The notes under the pieces were generated by a model. It saw only the letters and a list, made by a program, of their open reading frames with translations, did not search any database and was not told the origin of the DNA. The position numbers and the translations under genes are program-made. From NCBI GenBank assembly GCA_021399435.1, contig JAJTUP010000027.1, positions 827,553 to 891,552 of the forward strand: a DNA stretch of 64,000 bases, in the 5' to 3' direction. The DNA is from Diaporthe sp. PMI_573 (lineage: Eukaryota > Ascomycota > Sordariomycetes > Diaporthales > Diaporthaceae). Shown piece by piece: positions 23,495-34,407 of the stretch (position 1 is the stretch's first letter; the number at the start of each line of letters is the position of its first letter).

Positions 23495-23758
23495 AGCGTG
23501 CGTGATCCATCGAACACGGCTGAGCCAGGATAGACAGGAGCAGCAATGGATAAATCGGAAAAGTAATGAAAGGGTTTGTCCAAAACCTGAGCTTTAGATC
23601 GACATGATCATGTCCAGTTTAAATGGGGCTTTCTCGTAGCATCGGCGCCGGAAAACGTTGAAGCCGAAGATAGCCCTATTGCCCCTCATTCGTATCATGC
23701 CTGCTTCTAGGCCGACTAGATTCACCGTTTCGTACAGTCATTACCAGAAACATCGAAA
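23495..23758. promoter_or_regulatory. Divergent intergenic region (ankyrin gene / ADP-ribosylglycohydrolase gene)
   Basis: 264 bp between two divergent ATGs; it must contain both promoters. No specific operator was recognised. Confidence 0.5.
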
Positions 23759-25123
23759 ATGGACCACCGTCAACACGCCAATAAACAATTAACGGGACAC
23801 CTTGCCCTAGGCGCTCTTCATGATCGAAGCGTTGGTGTACTAGTGGGATCCGCTGTCGGAGACGCTGTCGGCTTGTACACCGAGTTTCTCTCCGCGGAGC
23901 ACTCCGCCCTGTTCTACCCGTCTCGCCACTTTGTCTTTCAGCCCGACAATGACCATGGCAAGGGAGCCCCGACACCTTTCCGAATGGACTCTCATCGTAT
24001 GAAGCATGTACCTGGAGACTGGACCGACGATACCGACCACGCTCTACTACTCGTGCTATCGGCGCTTCGTCACACGTCTGCCGCCCTCTCGGACTTGGAA
24101 CTCCTGGAAAGACTGGTGGTCGACTTCCCTCCCCGACTGAAATTATGGGTTGAGAACGGTTTACGCGCCCTTGACACGATGCCGCTAGGGTTGGGTCGGC
24201 ACACCGCTCATGTTGTTCGATCCCCCTCCTTCCTAGCAGACCCTTCAGGCACAGCGCGCAGCCACTGGGAGAAGTCGGGTCGAAAGAGCGCATCTAATGG
24301 GAGCTTGATGCGGACACATCCTCTGGGGCTACTCACATTGTTTCGCCATGAAGAGACAGCCTTTACTCTCGGCGCAGCTCTTTCTCGGACCACACATGCG
24401 GATCCACGGTGCGTCGTTGCCTGCGCTATCGGAACGGCGCTGGTTCGGGGCGTTGTACGGGCCGACATCACCCAGAGCTCCGACATTGATCGTCTTGTTC
24501 TTCGGGCACTTGACTGGTTTGGTGGGCAGGAATGGGCATCCACCGAATACGGAGTAGACACTGCTCAGCTGCAGAAGCATATAACGACTAAAAGCCTGGC
24601 GGCTCTGCGGCTGGATGACTCCATCCGTATAGGCTTTGTCTACAAAACCTTAGGAGCAGGAATATTCCTTTTACGAACAGCGATGAAGATGTTGGAGGAC
24701 GGTAACAATGGCGTCAGAACACAGTTGAGCATATTTCAGCAACTTATTACGGATCTCATCATGTGCGGTGGAGATGCGGATACGAACGCCTGCTTCGCTG
24801 GAGCGTTACTTGGGGGCTACCTTGGGTTCAAGGCGCTTCCAGACCTTTGGAGAGATCATTTACGTCACGGAGATTTCCTGATTGGCAAGGCCGAAGCTCT
24901 TTGCCAGGTCCTAGGTATCGTTGAAGGGAGGTATGATGCACAAAAAGATAGCGACACGCTTACGGATGGAGGCCGTGGAGTTCTCAGTGAAGAGGAAATG
25001 GATCGTCGGTGGAATCAATTGATGGCCGCGGCTCAAGAGCGACTCTACCCACCAAGGGAAGCAGCAGATGAAACAAAAGGATCCGATAGCAAAATAAAAG
25101 AATGGGCTCGACGGTGGTTCTAG
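23759..25123 (+). CDS. ADP-ribosylglycohydrolase (DraG/ARH family)
   Basis: One intronless frame of 454 codons. The family hydrolyses ADP-ribose bound to proteins or related substrates using two Mg ions. The expected motifs are present in order: GVLVGSAVGDAVG near residues 26-38, the metal-binding GDWTDDTDHAL at 86-96, KSASNGSLMRTHPLG mid-protein, and GGDADTNACFAGALLGG near residue 340, which supplies the C-terminal metal ligands. All key acidic residues are retained, so activity is likely. A charged tail (RREAADETKGSDSK-like) follows the catalytic domain. No targeting signal is seen, so it is probably cytosolic. Target protein is unknown. Confidence 0.93.
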   Translation: MDHRQHANKQLTGHLALGALHDRSVGVLVGSAVGDAVGLYTEFLSAEHSALFYPSRHFVFQPDNDHGKGAPTPFRMDSHRMKHVPGDWTDDTDHALLLVLSALRHTSAALSDLELLERLVVDFPPRLKLWVENGLRALDTMPLGLGRHTAHVVRSPSFLADPSGTARSHWEKSGRKSASNGSLMRTHPLGLLTLFRHEETAFTLGAALSRTTHADPRCVVACAIGTALVRGVVRADITQSSDIDRLVLRALDWFGGQEWASTEYGVDTAQLQKHITTKSLAALRLDDSIRIGFVYKTLGAGIFLLRTAMKMLEDGNNGVRTQLSIFQQLITDLIMCGGDADTNACFAGALLGGYLGFKALPDLWRDHLRHGDFLIGKAEALCQVLGIVEGRYDAQKDSDTLTDGGRGVLSEEEMDRRWNQLMAAAQERLYPPREAADETKGSDSKIKEWARRWF

Positions 25124-25304
25124 AGCTGAAGCCACCTGGCTCTTCGTTTACGATGAATCCGGATCGGACTTGACAGCGTTGAGGTATTAGGCAGGACCTC
25201 GAATAGAATTTACGTGTTTCTATGAGGTCCGACTTGGTCCTCGGCTGCTTCGCCGCCATGCTAATGCCGCTTTTATGGCGCTGCTTGATATATTTGGTTA
25301 CGCC

Positions 25305-25822
25305 TCACTGCTTGTGCCTGAACTTGTACATCCTCTCTCTGGGCATCCCTGCACGCCTACTGCATCAGCCTACTAGACACCGCTTGTCTTGGACTGGGCG
25401 GGACAGGAGGAAACTCACGAAGAGAAGAAGTGGTATTCGCGTTCCATGGTATCTTTGACACTCTTTAGTGTGAGGCCACGGTCACGGTATAGGCTTGTGA
25501 TGATCCAGCGGTGTGCGTCCCAGTCAGTCTTTTTGGCCCATCTCCCTGGCCGCCGCACACCCACACCTGCACCTGCGACCATATCAGCGCCATCGGCGGG
25601 GGTGGAGACAATGAAAGGATGCAACTGATACTGGTACTGGCACTGGTTCTCCTTGTGCTGGTGTTGCAGCCCCGAATCCTGGTGCAAGCTGGACGGCTTG
25701 CACTGCTTTTCCATCAACTCAATATCGTGGATTAACGACGGAAATCGCATAGACCGCATGATAAATGTGTACATGAGCGTAGTTTTGTGTATGGGTGCAG
25801 GTATTTCGAAGTGAGGAGGCAT
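25305..25822 (-). CDS. Clr5-domain protein, apparently truncated
   Basis: Exon 1 (25822-25419) and exon 2 (25338-25305) are joined across an 80-nt intron (donor GTGAGT, acceptor GCCCAG). The join lies inside a Clr5 domain: exon 1 ends with DWDAHRWIITSLYRDRGLTL...MEREYHFFSS and exon 2 supplies ERMYKFRHKQ. In the family the next residue after KQ is usually Trp followed by Gly; here the codon is TGA followed by GGC, so one G-to-A change would explain the stop. The N-terminal 95 residues are Gln/His/Tyr-rich and low in complexity. Clr5 proteins are fungal-specific, with a presumed DNA-related role. The product may be a shortened, non-functional remnant. Confidence 0.6.
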
Positions 25823-27261
25823 GCATGTGTAGCATGTCGCGGAATGGGGGTGTCTGGCTCTGAGAACAACTCGTTATGTGAGAATGCGCCTAGAGACAAA
25901 CTCCGGTGGTGCTCGGAATTAGCGCATTCCATGGGTTGGTGCTTTCTTCATTCTCCAGTGTTGCACGGAGCTTTCCTAGCCATAATGGCTATAAGACGAA
26001 TAGCACCGCCAGTCTGGAGATAAGGATCGTAACAGTATCAGAAATCCTCATAATACCAAGCATCTAACATTGTCTCTTCGTACTCGGTATCATATCTCGG
26101 CCGTTCGATCTCTCATGGCCCATCGACGCTATCCGTGTGGACATCATCCCGATGACTAGGTCGGTTATCACTGCTCCTCAAGATGGCGCGCCCAGCTACT
26201 TTATGACGCCCTTTAACACCCATAACAGCATCACGGACGTTTTGGATTTGGTGCCAATCGATGCTCAGGATACCCAAGTTTGACTTTTTTTACAGGCGCT
26301 CTTTATCCCTGACAGTGCAAACCCTTCGTACGCCGTTACTTATAGTTATGTACTGTTCGTAACAGTTGTTTCTTGACCTCGCAACACATCCTTGATTTCT
26401 GCTTCGCATCTCTCCTCGCCCTCCACCTCCTTGGCTTTTGTCCACTGCCTCAGTTTTCTTTCTTTCCTCGACTTGGAAACGATTCTCGGCGTCTTTAACT
26501 GCTTTTCTTTCTGTCTTTTCGTGACTTCTTGACAAATGTGGAGGCCTTGCTAATAGTCTGCCGTGGCTCCCAATAATAATAATAATAATAATAATTGTTT
26601 AACGTCATAGGTGGCTGCGAAGCAGCCACAACCTCCAGTGGGGGATGGGACGTGGCTAGCTAGTTTCCAGTACATATGCCCTTCTTTCCATAGAAGCAAA
26701 ATCATGTCTCTAGGACTCAACAGGTTGCAGTCGGTGGTCGCTACGGTCCGGTCCTCCCGACTCATTCCTTCATGTCAGCCGTTGCTGAGTGGTTCGTTCC
26801 GTGGTCGCCGATAAGCACCGCATGCTGCCTGTGGTTTCCTGTCTTCTGGACCCTGCTAGTCCTTATACTGTCGTTGTCATCGCCTGTGGAACGACAATCT
26901 CCAATTCCTCTCCTTCTTCGTATCTCGGGTTGTAAGCATCTGCTGCCGCCCGACTCTGCCTGTCTCTCGTTGCAGCACCATTCCCCTACCTCCCCGAAGG
27001 AAGGACAGATGCGGTCGAAGTACCTCGTCCTTTGGCAGAACTTCTGGAACTCGAGCCTGTGCAGTCGCATGGGCTAGCTGCCCTCTGGCCATCCCGTCCC
27101 GTCGGATCTCCGGGCTTCGGGGGTCAGGACCATGTGTGTAGGTAGAGAGGCGTTGTGTGGTGGTGCAGGCGTCGCCGGCGTCCGGTGAGGACGATGAGGA
27201 CGATGATGTATGTGTAGAGTGATCGTCCTCGACCGGACCTGGCTGGCGGGAACCTGTGTAG
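25823..27261. other. Intergenic DNA with an AAT microsatellite
   Basis: No supported gene. Minus-strand frames at 26290-26535 (Lys/Glu-rich) and 26762-27362 (Arg-rich, Ser tract) have no recognised family and overlap other frames. The region may contain relics. Confidence 0.4.
26572..26595. repeat. AAT trinucleotide microsatellite
   Basis: Eight uninterrupted AAT units. Confidence 0.95.
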
Positions 27262-27477
27262 GATACCCACTTCGGGCACTTCTCGGCCGCCTCGGTCTCG
27301 CCAATATGGGCCCATTGGGTCTGGCCCTTTCTTCGCCACAAGTTCCTCGAGACCAAGGGCAAGTATATGGAGGCTGCTTATGAGCTGTACGACTTCCTTG
27401 AAGTCAACGGTCTTGAAAATACTCTTCCCCCGGATGTGAAGGCTATGCTAGCTAGCCCCAAGGGAAAGAAGAGTTGA
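27262..27477 (+). CDS. Coding-like terminal exon of an unrecognised gene (possible relic)
   Basis: An open frame of 72 codons begins right after a plausible acceptor (CCTGTGTAG) and ends at TGA 27475-27477. It encodes an ordered-looking sequence (WPFLRHKFLETKGKYMEAAY, ELYDFLEVNGLENTLPPDV, ASPKGKKS end) with an amphipathic helical pattern unlike the random frames around it. No ATG and no upstream exon could be identified, so this is either the last exon of a gene disrupted upstream or a relic. Family not recognised. Confidence 0.35.
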   Translation, partial: DTHFGHFSAASVSPIWAHWVWPFLRHKFLETKGKYMEAAYELYDFLEVNGLENTLPPDVKAMLASPKGKKS

Positions 27478-27822
27478 AGGTCTCCAATTTCAAGAGGCGG
27501 GGGGATTTTCGAGGGATGACGAAATTGAGAGACTGGCATCAGTTATGCCAGAGTGACTATGGCATTCACAAGTGGGGGCTGTCAAGGCATGTGACGCGGG
27601 CTTGTGACTGCGACAGGAGGTTACAATACCGAGGACGCGCCGTCTGTAGGCCACGAAGAGAAATGAATATTTCCCATACCTCCTGTAACATCCCAGGGCG
27701 AGTGTAAATCAGTGGCAAAGCTGAGCTCTAATTGACGTGATGCTAGATGGAAATGTGTGAAATTGCGCCTCGTCATAGCGATTCCAGCCTCACCATGTCA
27801 CTCGTCGCCACTCCAGTGATTG

Positions 27823-29109
27823 TCACGCCCCCGCTGCTATTACCGAGCTCGCCTGATCTTCGCACCACTTCCAGAAATTCTCACCCAGATTGTCCTCTTC
27901 TGACTTCAGCCTGGCGAGTATATCTGGTCGACCGATTTGCTCCTCAGGCTGTACCCTACCGAACGGAAGGATGTACGCACCGTTGTTCTCCAGGGTTATA
28001 TCCGGCGAGAAGCCAGCATAAAGCTCCGTGTACCCACCAAACTTTGGATCGTAAAGAAACAAGCGGTCTGCTACAGCCATAAACTTGGAGGGGGCTCCTT
28101 GGAACGCATTCGTCTTGAGGTTGCCCGGATTCGCAGCAACACTAACGATCCCATGCTGTCCATACCTTCGAGAATACTCGTATGCTAGAATCCAGTTACC
28201 AGCTTTTGACCTAGCGTAATTACGCCTACCATTCAGACACTGCAGCATTCAGAGTCAGCTATCAAAGGACCAAGGGAGTTGTTTCGTACAGATTGGTGGA
28301 GGAAAGGGTCACAATATGGGCATAGCCTGTCTCAAAACCAGCAGTGTGATAAGTCATTTGAGGCACTGGCCACATTTGGCAAAACTTGCTTCTTGAAGGG
28401 GGGTAAAATTGTATCCAAAAGGTGCTTACCCCCGCTGCAAGGAGGTTGAAGTCGATCCCGTCCGCAGGGACATGAGACTCCGCCATAATACTTGATAGCC
28501 AAACAACACGGACTGCACCCGGAAGAGATGACTTTGCCGCATGTTGGAGCTGGGGGAGCAGAAGTTGAGTGAAAAGGAGTGCGGCAACGCAGTGCATCCC
28601 CACAAATTTCTCCAAGCCCTGGGCAGTTTTTGATTGTACCGGAACAGAGTCGGCACCGATTCCCGCGTTGTTCCAGAGTATGTCGAGGCGGTTCTCCTGC
28701 ACGGCGAACTCGGATGCCGCGGTTCGGACCGAGTTCAAGTCGTTGAGGTCCAGCAGGAGAGGCTTGAAGACGGCCGGGTGCTCAAGCTTCGGCTTCATGC
28801 ATCCGAGTGTCTCGATGGCTGTGTCGACTCTTTGCTACGAGACAGAATCAGAAATTGAGCCCCTCTCGAATTATTCCATGGGCAATGCAAAAATAGGCTA
28901 TCCTCTAGGTTGATAATTACCTTGGAGCGTGAAGCAATATACACAGTCGCCCCCGTTCCGCGAAGCATCTTGCAAAGCTCGAAACCAACACCCTGATTCC
29001 CACCCGTCACGATGAACACATTTCCTTTTTTGAGCCCCAAGTCCTTTTCCCCAAACGTTGGTGCCGGTGGGAATATTTGGGTCCACCTCTTTGGATGTAG
29101 CATGGCCAT
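27823..29109 (-). CDS. Short-chain dehydrogenase/reductase
   Basis: Three exons, 29109-28921, 28834-28430 and 28239-27823, separated by 86-nt and 190-nt introns, all phase 0, give 336 residues. The Rossmann NAD(P)-binding motif TGGNQGVG is at 35-42, NNAG follows mid-protein, and the catalytic YxxxK is NYARSK with Tyr206 and Lys210. The segment WLSSIMAES before it supplies the Ser-containing strand. The C-terminal half resembles fungal retinol-dehydrogenase-like SDRs. No signal peptide. Exon 3's acceptor (GAATGCTGCAG) is the best fit; an alternative acceptor inside intron 2 cannot be excluded. Substrate unknown. It faces the carboxymuconolactone-decarboxylase-like gene divergently. Confidence 0.88.
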
Positions 29110-29985
29110 GGCTGCAAGCGAAGTCTCGCAGCAGCACTGCTATGGAATTGTCTTTTTTTTTTGACGCCTGAAAATTTACGGACGGTGGCTTTCAAGACTG
29201 GTGAGATTCAGGAGGCTTGTTCGAAGAGCGAGGATGGCGAAGCGGGACAGAGCACAGATATTCATTACCATGCGGCGCCTTGGAAGGTTCACCTCGGGTG
29301 TAATATTACCGTTTTTGGACAGTGTCCAGATGTCATCACCACATGTGCTGACAGCACCTGTACCAATACCAGAGGCTTAATAATAAGCAGTTTATGTGTT
29401 TCCCCAGGGTTTTACCGCCTTGCAGTCATCCTGAGCCATTCCGCCTCGCTTCCCAGTGTTGGCTGACATCCAGCCAGCTTCTGCTGACAGTCAGCATCGG
29501 GTGACGTAAACTGGCCAGCATCAACACCTTCAAAGCCTGCACGAAACCCGAGAATATAGTACATCATCAAAAGTCAGTGAGACGCAGTCCCTGATCCCTC
29601 GGGGAAGCGTAGTAATCAAGGCGGGGGTTTGGTGGGGGTGCGACCTGCTCTTCCGGCCCGGTTCATGGACGACAACACGAATTGTCGACAATGAAATGCC
29701 CAGATTGATCCAACTTGTTGTCCTCATCGCCGTCGAGGCGGTCCTGCGGCTCTTGCAGCTGCAATTGGAGAGGATAGTCACACCGGCACTCAAGAGCCTG
29801 AAAGAGTTCCTGTCTCAATGATGTCACCCAGTCCGAGCGGGGTCTGAAGTCACTTCAAGGGAGCCCCGGTGACGCGATGGAGAGACCACATCGGCCGAAC
29901 CAACATCTTGGATACGCAGACCAAGTTTCGGATCTTGATTACGTCGGCGCCAACAACCACCCAAAGACGAGCATAATTGACAAGC
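29110..29985. promoter_or_regulatory. Divergent intergenic region (SDR gene / CMD-like gene)
   Basis: About 880 bp between divergent starts; promoters for both are expected here. No gene or specific binding site was recognised. Confidence 0.4.
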
Positions 29986-30444
29986 ATGTCTCAAGAGCAG
30001 AAGACCTCGGGAGGCGGCGGCTCCTCCTCCCTGTCGGCACGGGCACGCCAAACTCTCTTCGACGAAGGCCTCACCATTCGCGCCGAGGTCACTGGTGCGC
30101 AGCACGTGGAGCGGTCATGGACCAACACGTCGGAATTCTCCCGGCCGATGCAGGAACTAGCAACACAGGCAGGCTGGGGACTCATCTGGGGGCGGCCGGG
30201 GCTGGACCGGCGGACGCGATCACTGCTCAACGTGGCCATGCTTGTCGCGCTGGGCAAGGACACGGAGCTCGCAGTGCATGTCAAGGGAGCCATCAAGAAC
30301 GGGGCTACCGAGGCGGAGATACAGGAGGCCATCCTACAGGCCTCGATCTATGCTGGGCTGCCGGCGGGTTTGGCGGGAACTCGGGTGGCCGACAAGGCGC
30401 TGAAGGAGTTGAAGGATGAGAAGGAAAGACAGAAGTGCTCCTGA
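29986..30444 (+). CDS. Carboxymuconolactone decarboxylase (CMD/AhpD-like) family protein
   Basis: A single exon of 152 codons, starting at the ATG at 29986; the frame is open a little further upstream only through a TTG. The central region (RRTRSLLNVAMLVALGKDTE, then VKGAIKNGATEAEIQEAILQ and YAGLPAG) is the helical CMD fold of gamma-carboxymuconolactone decarboxylases. AhpD-type peroxidases in this superfamily need a CxxC pair; none is present, so a decarboxylase-like or unknown role is more likely. The N-terminus is Gly/Ser-rich. Probably cytosolic. Confidence 0.9.
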   Translation: MSQEQKTSGGGGSSSLSARARQTLFDEGLTIRAEVTGAQHVERSWTNTSEFSRPMQELATQAGWGLIWGRPGLDRRTRSLLNVAMLVALGKDTELAVHVKGAIKNGATEAEIQEAILQASIYAGLPAGLAGTRVADKALKELKDEKERQKCS

Positions 30445-31222
30445 GCATCACTCGACCAGACCGGCTTGCAAAAAGTCTTTAGTGGTATTCCTATTGCCAC
30501 GTAGGGTTGACCATACATATCTGTATATATCCTTGTGGTAAGAGGGGGCCGTCGCCATGTTGCCATGTCATCTTCCTCGACAGCCTCAGAGCATCCACTA
30601 CACCTCCAGTTAAAGAATCAAGCAGATCGTGTTCCCAACGTGAGAGCGTGGGTGTCTCCTGCTTATGGCGATGGCCTTGTCATTCATTGGCTGAAAATTC
30701 TTGGCATCGGCTAATTACTGTACCTAGGTACGGAGTACTGCAGGTGGTGTTGCTTCACGATCTGAAACTGCCTTCACTACTACTTCGAGAGCCTACATCG
30801 AACTCGATCGAAACTACCTGCTCAATTAACTCAGACAGTCACCCCCGACAAACCTTGCTGTCTAAATCCGTTTCTGGCGTGGAACCTGAGCTGGCGCTGC
30901 TTTAACCTGAGCAGAACGTGATCTGGGGATTACAATCAAGCCTTCTGAAGTTCGCCTGACGCCGCGGGTGACTGACATTTACGCATGGCAGCCTGTTCGA
31001 GGTAAAGAGGAAATATTTTCTACAATATTTTCCAAGATATTTTTCTCCTCTGTCTTAGCCTATCGGTCCATGAAGAAGGAGCACGAATTAGTTATTAATA
31101 CGAGGGTTGTTTTACCCCCAGATTACAAACTCTATTCAGCATCGTCTTGAGATCATAGCTCCGTATAGCTAGCCCGCGCTAACGCATTACAATTTCTTTC
31201 TGCGACTAAGAAACTACAGTAG
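30445..31222. other. Intergenic DNA
   Basis: No gene recognised; it ends at the start of a CAACGACAG-type repeat. Confidence 0.4.
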
Positions 31223-31330
31223 CACGACAGCAACAACGACAGCAACAACGACAGCAACAACGACAGCAACAACGACAGCAGCAACAACAGCAGCAACAAC
31301 AGCAGCAACGACAGCAACAACGACAGCAAG
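31222..31330. repeat. CAACAACGACAG-type short tandem repeat
   Basis: Tandem 12-bp units (CAACAACGACAG and variants with CAGCAACAA), about nine copies, ending near 31330. It encodes a low-complexity tract in all three plus-strand frames and a Leu/Val-rich frame on the minus strand. Confidence 0.9.
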
Positions 31331-31621
31331 GAGCCCCGAAACGACAGCAACGATAAAATTGTTGTGAATGTGGCCAGTCCAGCTGAAGATCCCAAGAAAA
31401 GAATCAGCGAAGCAATGGAAGCACTGAGCAAAGAGCAACAAGAACTAGATGATATCTTACGATTCATCGGCAGGAATGACGATGCCGACCTGGAACAGAT
31501 GTCAGGGCGTGCCGAGACTCCCGGCGCCGGGGGTTACCTTGCAGAAGGTCACCGATTGCGAACCTCAATGTACCTCACGGTATACCTACATGTCTACGAT
31601 CCCTCCTATGTACTTGATTAA
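31223..31621 (+). CDS. Coding-like frame with Asn-Asp-Ser repeats and a short charged helix (candidate exon)
   Basis: A frame of 132 codons opens directly after a TAG at 31220-31222. It begins with about nine DSNN/DSSNN units, then continues into a sequence with a helical, coiled-coil look (EDPKKRISEAMEALSKEQQE, LDDILRFIGRNDDADLEQM). There is no ATG, so a start would have to come from an upstream exon; CTACAG or CAGTAG just before the repeat could act as an acceptor. Not recognised. The helical part is better explained by real coding than by chance; the rest of the gene is missing or unrecognised. Confidence 0.35.
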   Translation, partial: HDSNNDSNNDSNNDSNNDSSNNSSNNSSNDSNNDSKEPRNDSNDKIVVNVASPAEDPKKRISEAMEALSKEQQELDDILRFIGRNDDADLEQMSGRAETPGAGGYLAEGHRLRTSMYLTVYLHVYDPSYVLD

Positions 31622-32212
31622 CCTACACTGAGCTTATGGGTTGCATTGACTGCGCCCCTTTCATCTCCCCTCGCGTCTCGACGCGAAGCCGCCGATTCTA
31701 CGGTGTGTGCCTTATCTATCATTCAGTCTTCCACCCAGCGAGCTCTATTGGTGCATCATTTCAGGCATCATAATAACATGTTGGTCCCCACGAGGCCCTC
31801 CAACCCCTCCAGCCTGTCGAGTTCTGGCGATGCAAGAATTTTGTCAGCCGCAAGAACAACCGAATCAGGGCTGGCTGTGCAGGGCAGTCCCACTTCTTGA
31901 CTGCCTCAACCTGAACTCCTGGCGCGTGCTCTCGCCGATGACGACGCTGGCTTTATTAGCTGATTGTGGCACATTCTATAACGGAATTAGCCGCATACAT
32001 AATCCTTCTCATCAATGGTTGTGTCGTCACGGAAAGGCATATCAGCCTGTCTTTGGAGACACTGCCTGAAGGAAGCCATTGGGCCTGTGTGGATCACGTT
32101 GCCTCCTACAACAGGAACCTGAAGCCGGATTTCCGCCCGAAATCGCCTCTCCTGTCAAATGATTGGTTCTGAAATCGATTTCTTTCACCAGAACACTAAT
32201 GATTTTGCTGTG
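31622..32212. other. 3' intergenic DNA
   Basis: Between the repeat-bearing frame and the end of the APH-like gene. No gene recognised. Confidence 0.4.
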
Positions 32213-33760
32213 CTAGGTCAGTATCTTGGATAAATGCAAGACCGCCGCTTCCTCCTCCCATTCCACAAGCACGCGGTGCTTTCTCTCCTCCAGCTTCTTC
32301 CTAACAAAACGTTCGATGACGATCGAGTGCGTCTGCCTCAGTAAGCCCAGCCTTAACTTGTGATCCCCATCATCATTAGGTCCGAAATAGGCTGGATCAA
32401 GATATCTCCAAAAGAGTGCATCGAACGACCAACTCCTTCTGGCAGCAAGATTGACCATCCATGTGTTGGTCTCCCAGCTCCGCCGCATCTTTTGAGCCAG
32501 TGATTCTACTCTCGCAGTCTCTGTGCTGACCAGCGACACGTCCGCCACATGCTCAGCCAGCTCAGGCTTAAGCAACTGCCTCTCCTCGTCCTCCAAAATT
32601 TGCAGAAAGGTCTCCAACCGCGGCTCGTACGCCTCGACCCAATTCTGATACCCGCCCTCCCACCAGTCTGGCTCTGTCAAGAGCAACCACCATGGTGGAT
32701 CAAACGTGAACTGCGACGGTGCCACGTACGCAAACTCCCAATCTACAACTCCAACGACACGGAGGTCTTTGTCAATCAAGACGTTCGAAGGACGAAGATC
32801 CTCAGACCACAGTCGGAATGTGCCATCTGGGCCTGGTTTCTCACTTAAACCGTTGGCGAGCCGCCCTTCTGCTGCGAGCTTTCGGAAAAGCTGACGTGCG
32901 ACGTACTTGTCCCGAGCGTCATCCTCGTCGTCAACAGCATCATTATGCTGAAACACCAGCTGGGCCATATGCATGTCTGCCAGAGCGCAATACCAGCCGT
33001 TGGCTGTCGAGTAGGCTTTAGCTGGCAGCACACAAGGAGGGACACGTGCGTGGTCAACCAACGAGTTCATATTCTGAATCAGCGGCCGGCCCACCACTGA
33101 GATGACTCCATCCTTGTCCTCAATTAGAGATCCGATTAGGGGAAACTGCAAGTTAGATAGTTGCAGGACAATGTTCGCCATCTGGTGGTAGAGTGACGCT
33201 AATTTCTCTTCGGAAATGTCCGGATCAAGCCTGTGATAATCATCCACACCGCGTCTTGGATCATTCAGAGCATCGGAGAGAGTCTGGTGATGGTCAGTGT
33301 ACTCCATGATCATGAAAGGTCCCAATCCGGTAGGATTTTCGGCAGCGGTTCCGTGGTGGTAGACACGCGGTACGGGAATTGTGGTGTTGGAAGCGATATA
33401 ATGCATGGTGGCCACCTCATACCGGACCTTCTCTTCGGGGAACTGCACAATTCCTGGATCTGTGAGTTAATATGTACAGGGTAGAGCACTAAATCGCCTT
33501 GACATACCTTTACATGGGACTCTTAGGGCGACTGACAAGCCGTCCTTGTATTCCAAGCGATAGAGGATATTGTATCCTGCCATGATTGGCTTGTGCAATT
33601 CTGCGGCTTCGCCTGGCTTGTGTTTGAGGATGAAGTTACCTATGGCACGGTACATGGTCTTATTGTGAAGGCTCGCCTCCCATGCGTCGAAAGCCTCATC
33701 ACTCTTTTCCCAGGCAAGATCGTCTTTGGACTGTCGGACAAGCCGGGGCTTGGGTCCCAT
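32213..33760 (-). CDS. APH-fold phosphotransferase-family protein
   Basis: Exons 33760-33508 and 33459-32213, with a 48-nt intron (GTATGT...AACTCACAG, phase 1), encode 499 residues. The ATG at 33760 is used because the frame upstream of it only offers TTG. The N-lobe contains NILYRLEYKDGLSVALRVP, with the nucleotide-binding strands, and the C-lobe carries LWSEDLRPSNVLIDKD, the Brenner-type catalytic loop with Asp and Asn, followed by VVGVVDWEFAYVAP, the metal-binding DWE motif. This is the large fungal family related to aminoglycoside phosphotransferases, mostly of unknown substrate. The catalytic His of the loop is replaced by Ser-Glu, common in this fungal group. Cytosolic. Confidence 0.9.
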
Positions 33761-34407
33761 CTTGACAATCTTAGTCCCCCGATCGCTGCTTCTCAATGAT
33801 TATGAAATCTCGAGGCTCCGAAAATGAGGAAAAGAAGGGAAAGAAAAGAATCAGGGGGAGAAGCCGATATACATACGGAAGGTCGACAAGGCTAGAGTGA
33901 AGCTGATGATCTTGTAGCTCGGCAATGTCAGATGGCATACAGCTGATGTTTGCTAGGGGGAGGAGGGGTAGATACCAAAGTGCAGCCTTCGCAGACTTGC
34001 CCCAGGCAACACACAAGTGCATTCACGTGCTTCGGAACCAACACATACGTTTCTGGGCATCTTTCGAGGCGACTTGGTCGGCGGATTGTTCTCAGCGATA
34101 GGCTACAATGGCTGGTGCACGGGTGGTCCGAATGGCGTTGGCCGTCAGCCAACGAACATGACTTCACTCATTTTATTATCACATGGAGATTTGTGTCGCT
34201 ATAAAGATATCTGAATCCGATGCAATATGTGGTTAAAATTGATGGTCACCAGGAATACGCAAGAACCCACCGTTCTTCTGGAATCCACGTGGAAGACAAC
34301 GAACCCAACATCTCACGCACCCTTCGATATTCGCTTTTCCTTTCCATAAATTACATATCGCGATTTTCGGGCTTGGTTATACAGAGTGACTTTACCCAAA
34401 GCTCAAA
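33761..34407. other. Intergenic DNA between divergent genes
   Basis: Upstream of the APH-like gene and of a small plus-strand frame; no other gene recognised. Confidence 0.4.

Noticed and set aside
23676..24293. Minus-strand frame of 205 codons
   Set aside because: It lies fully opposite the strongly supported ADP-ribosylglycohydrolase and has no family motif.
31222..31330. Regular short repeat resembling a CRISPR-like array
   Set aside because: Units are 12 bp with no spacers, in a eukaryotic genome; it is a simple tandem repeat.
31153..31467. Leu/Val-rich minus-strand frame that looks like a membrane protein
   Set aside because: It is the antisense reading of a CAACGACAG repeat; hydrophobicity comes only from the repeat.
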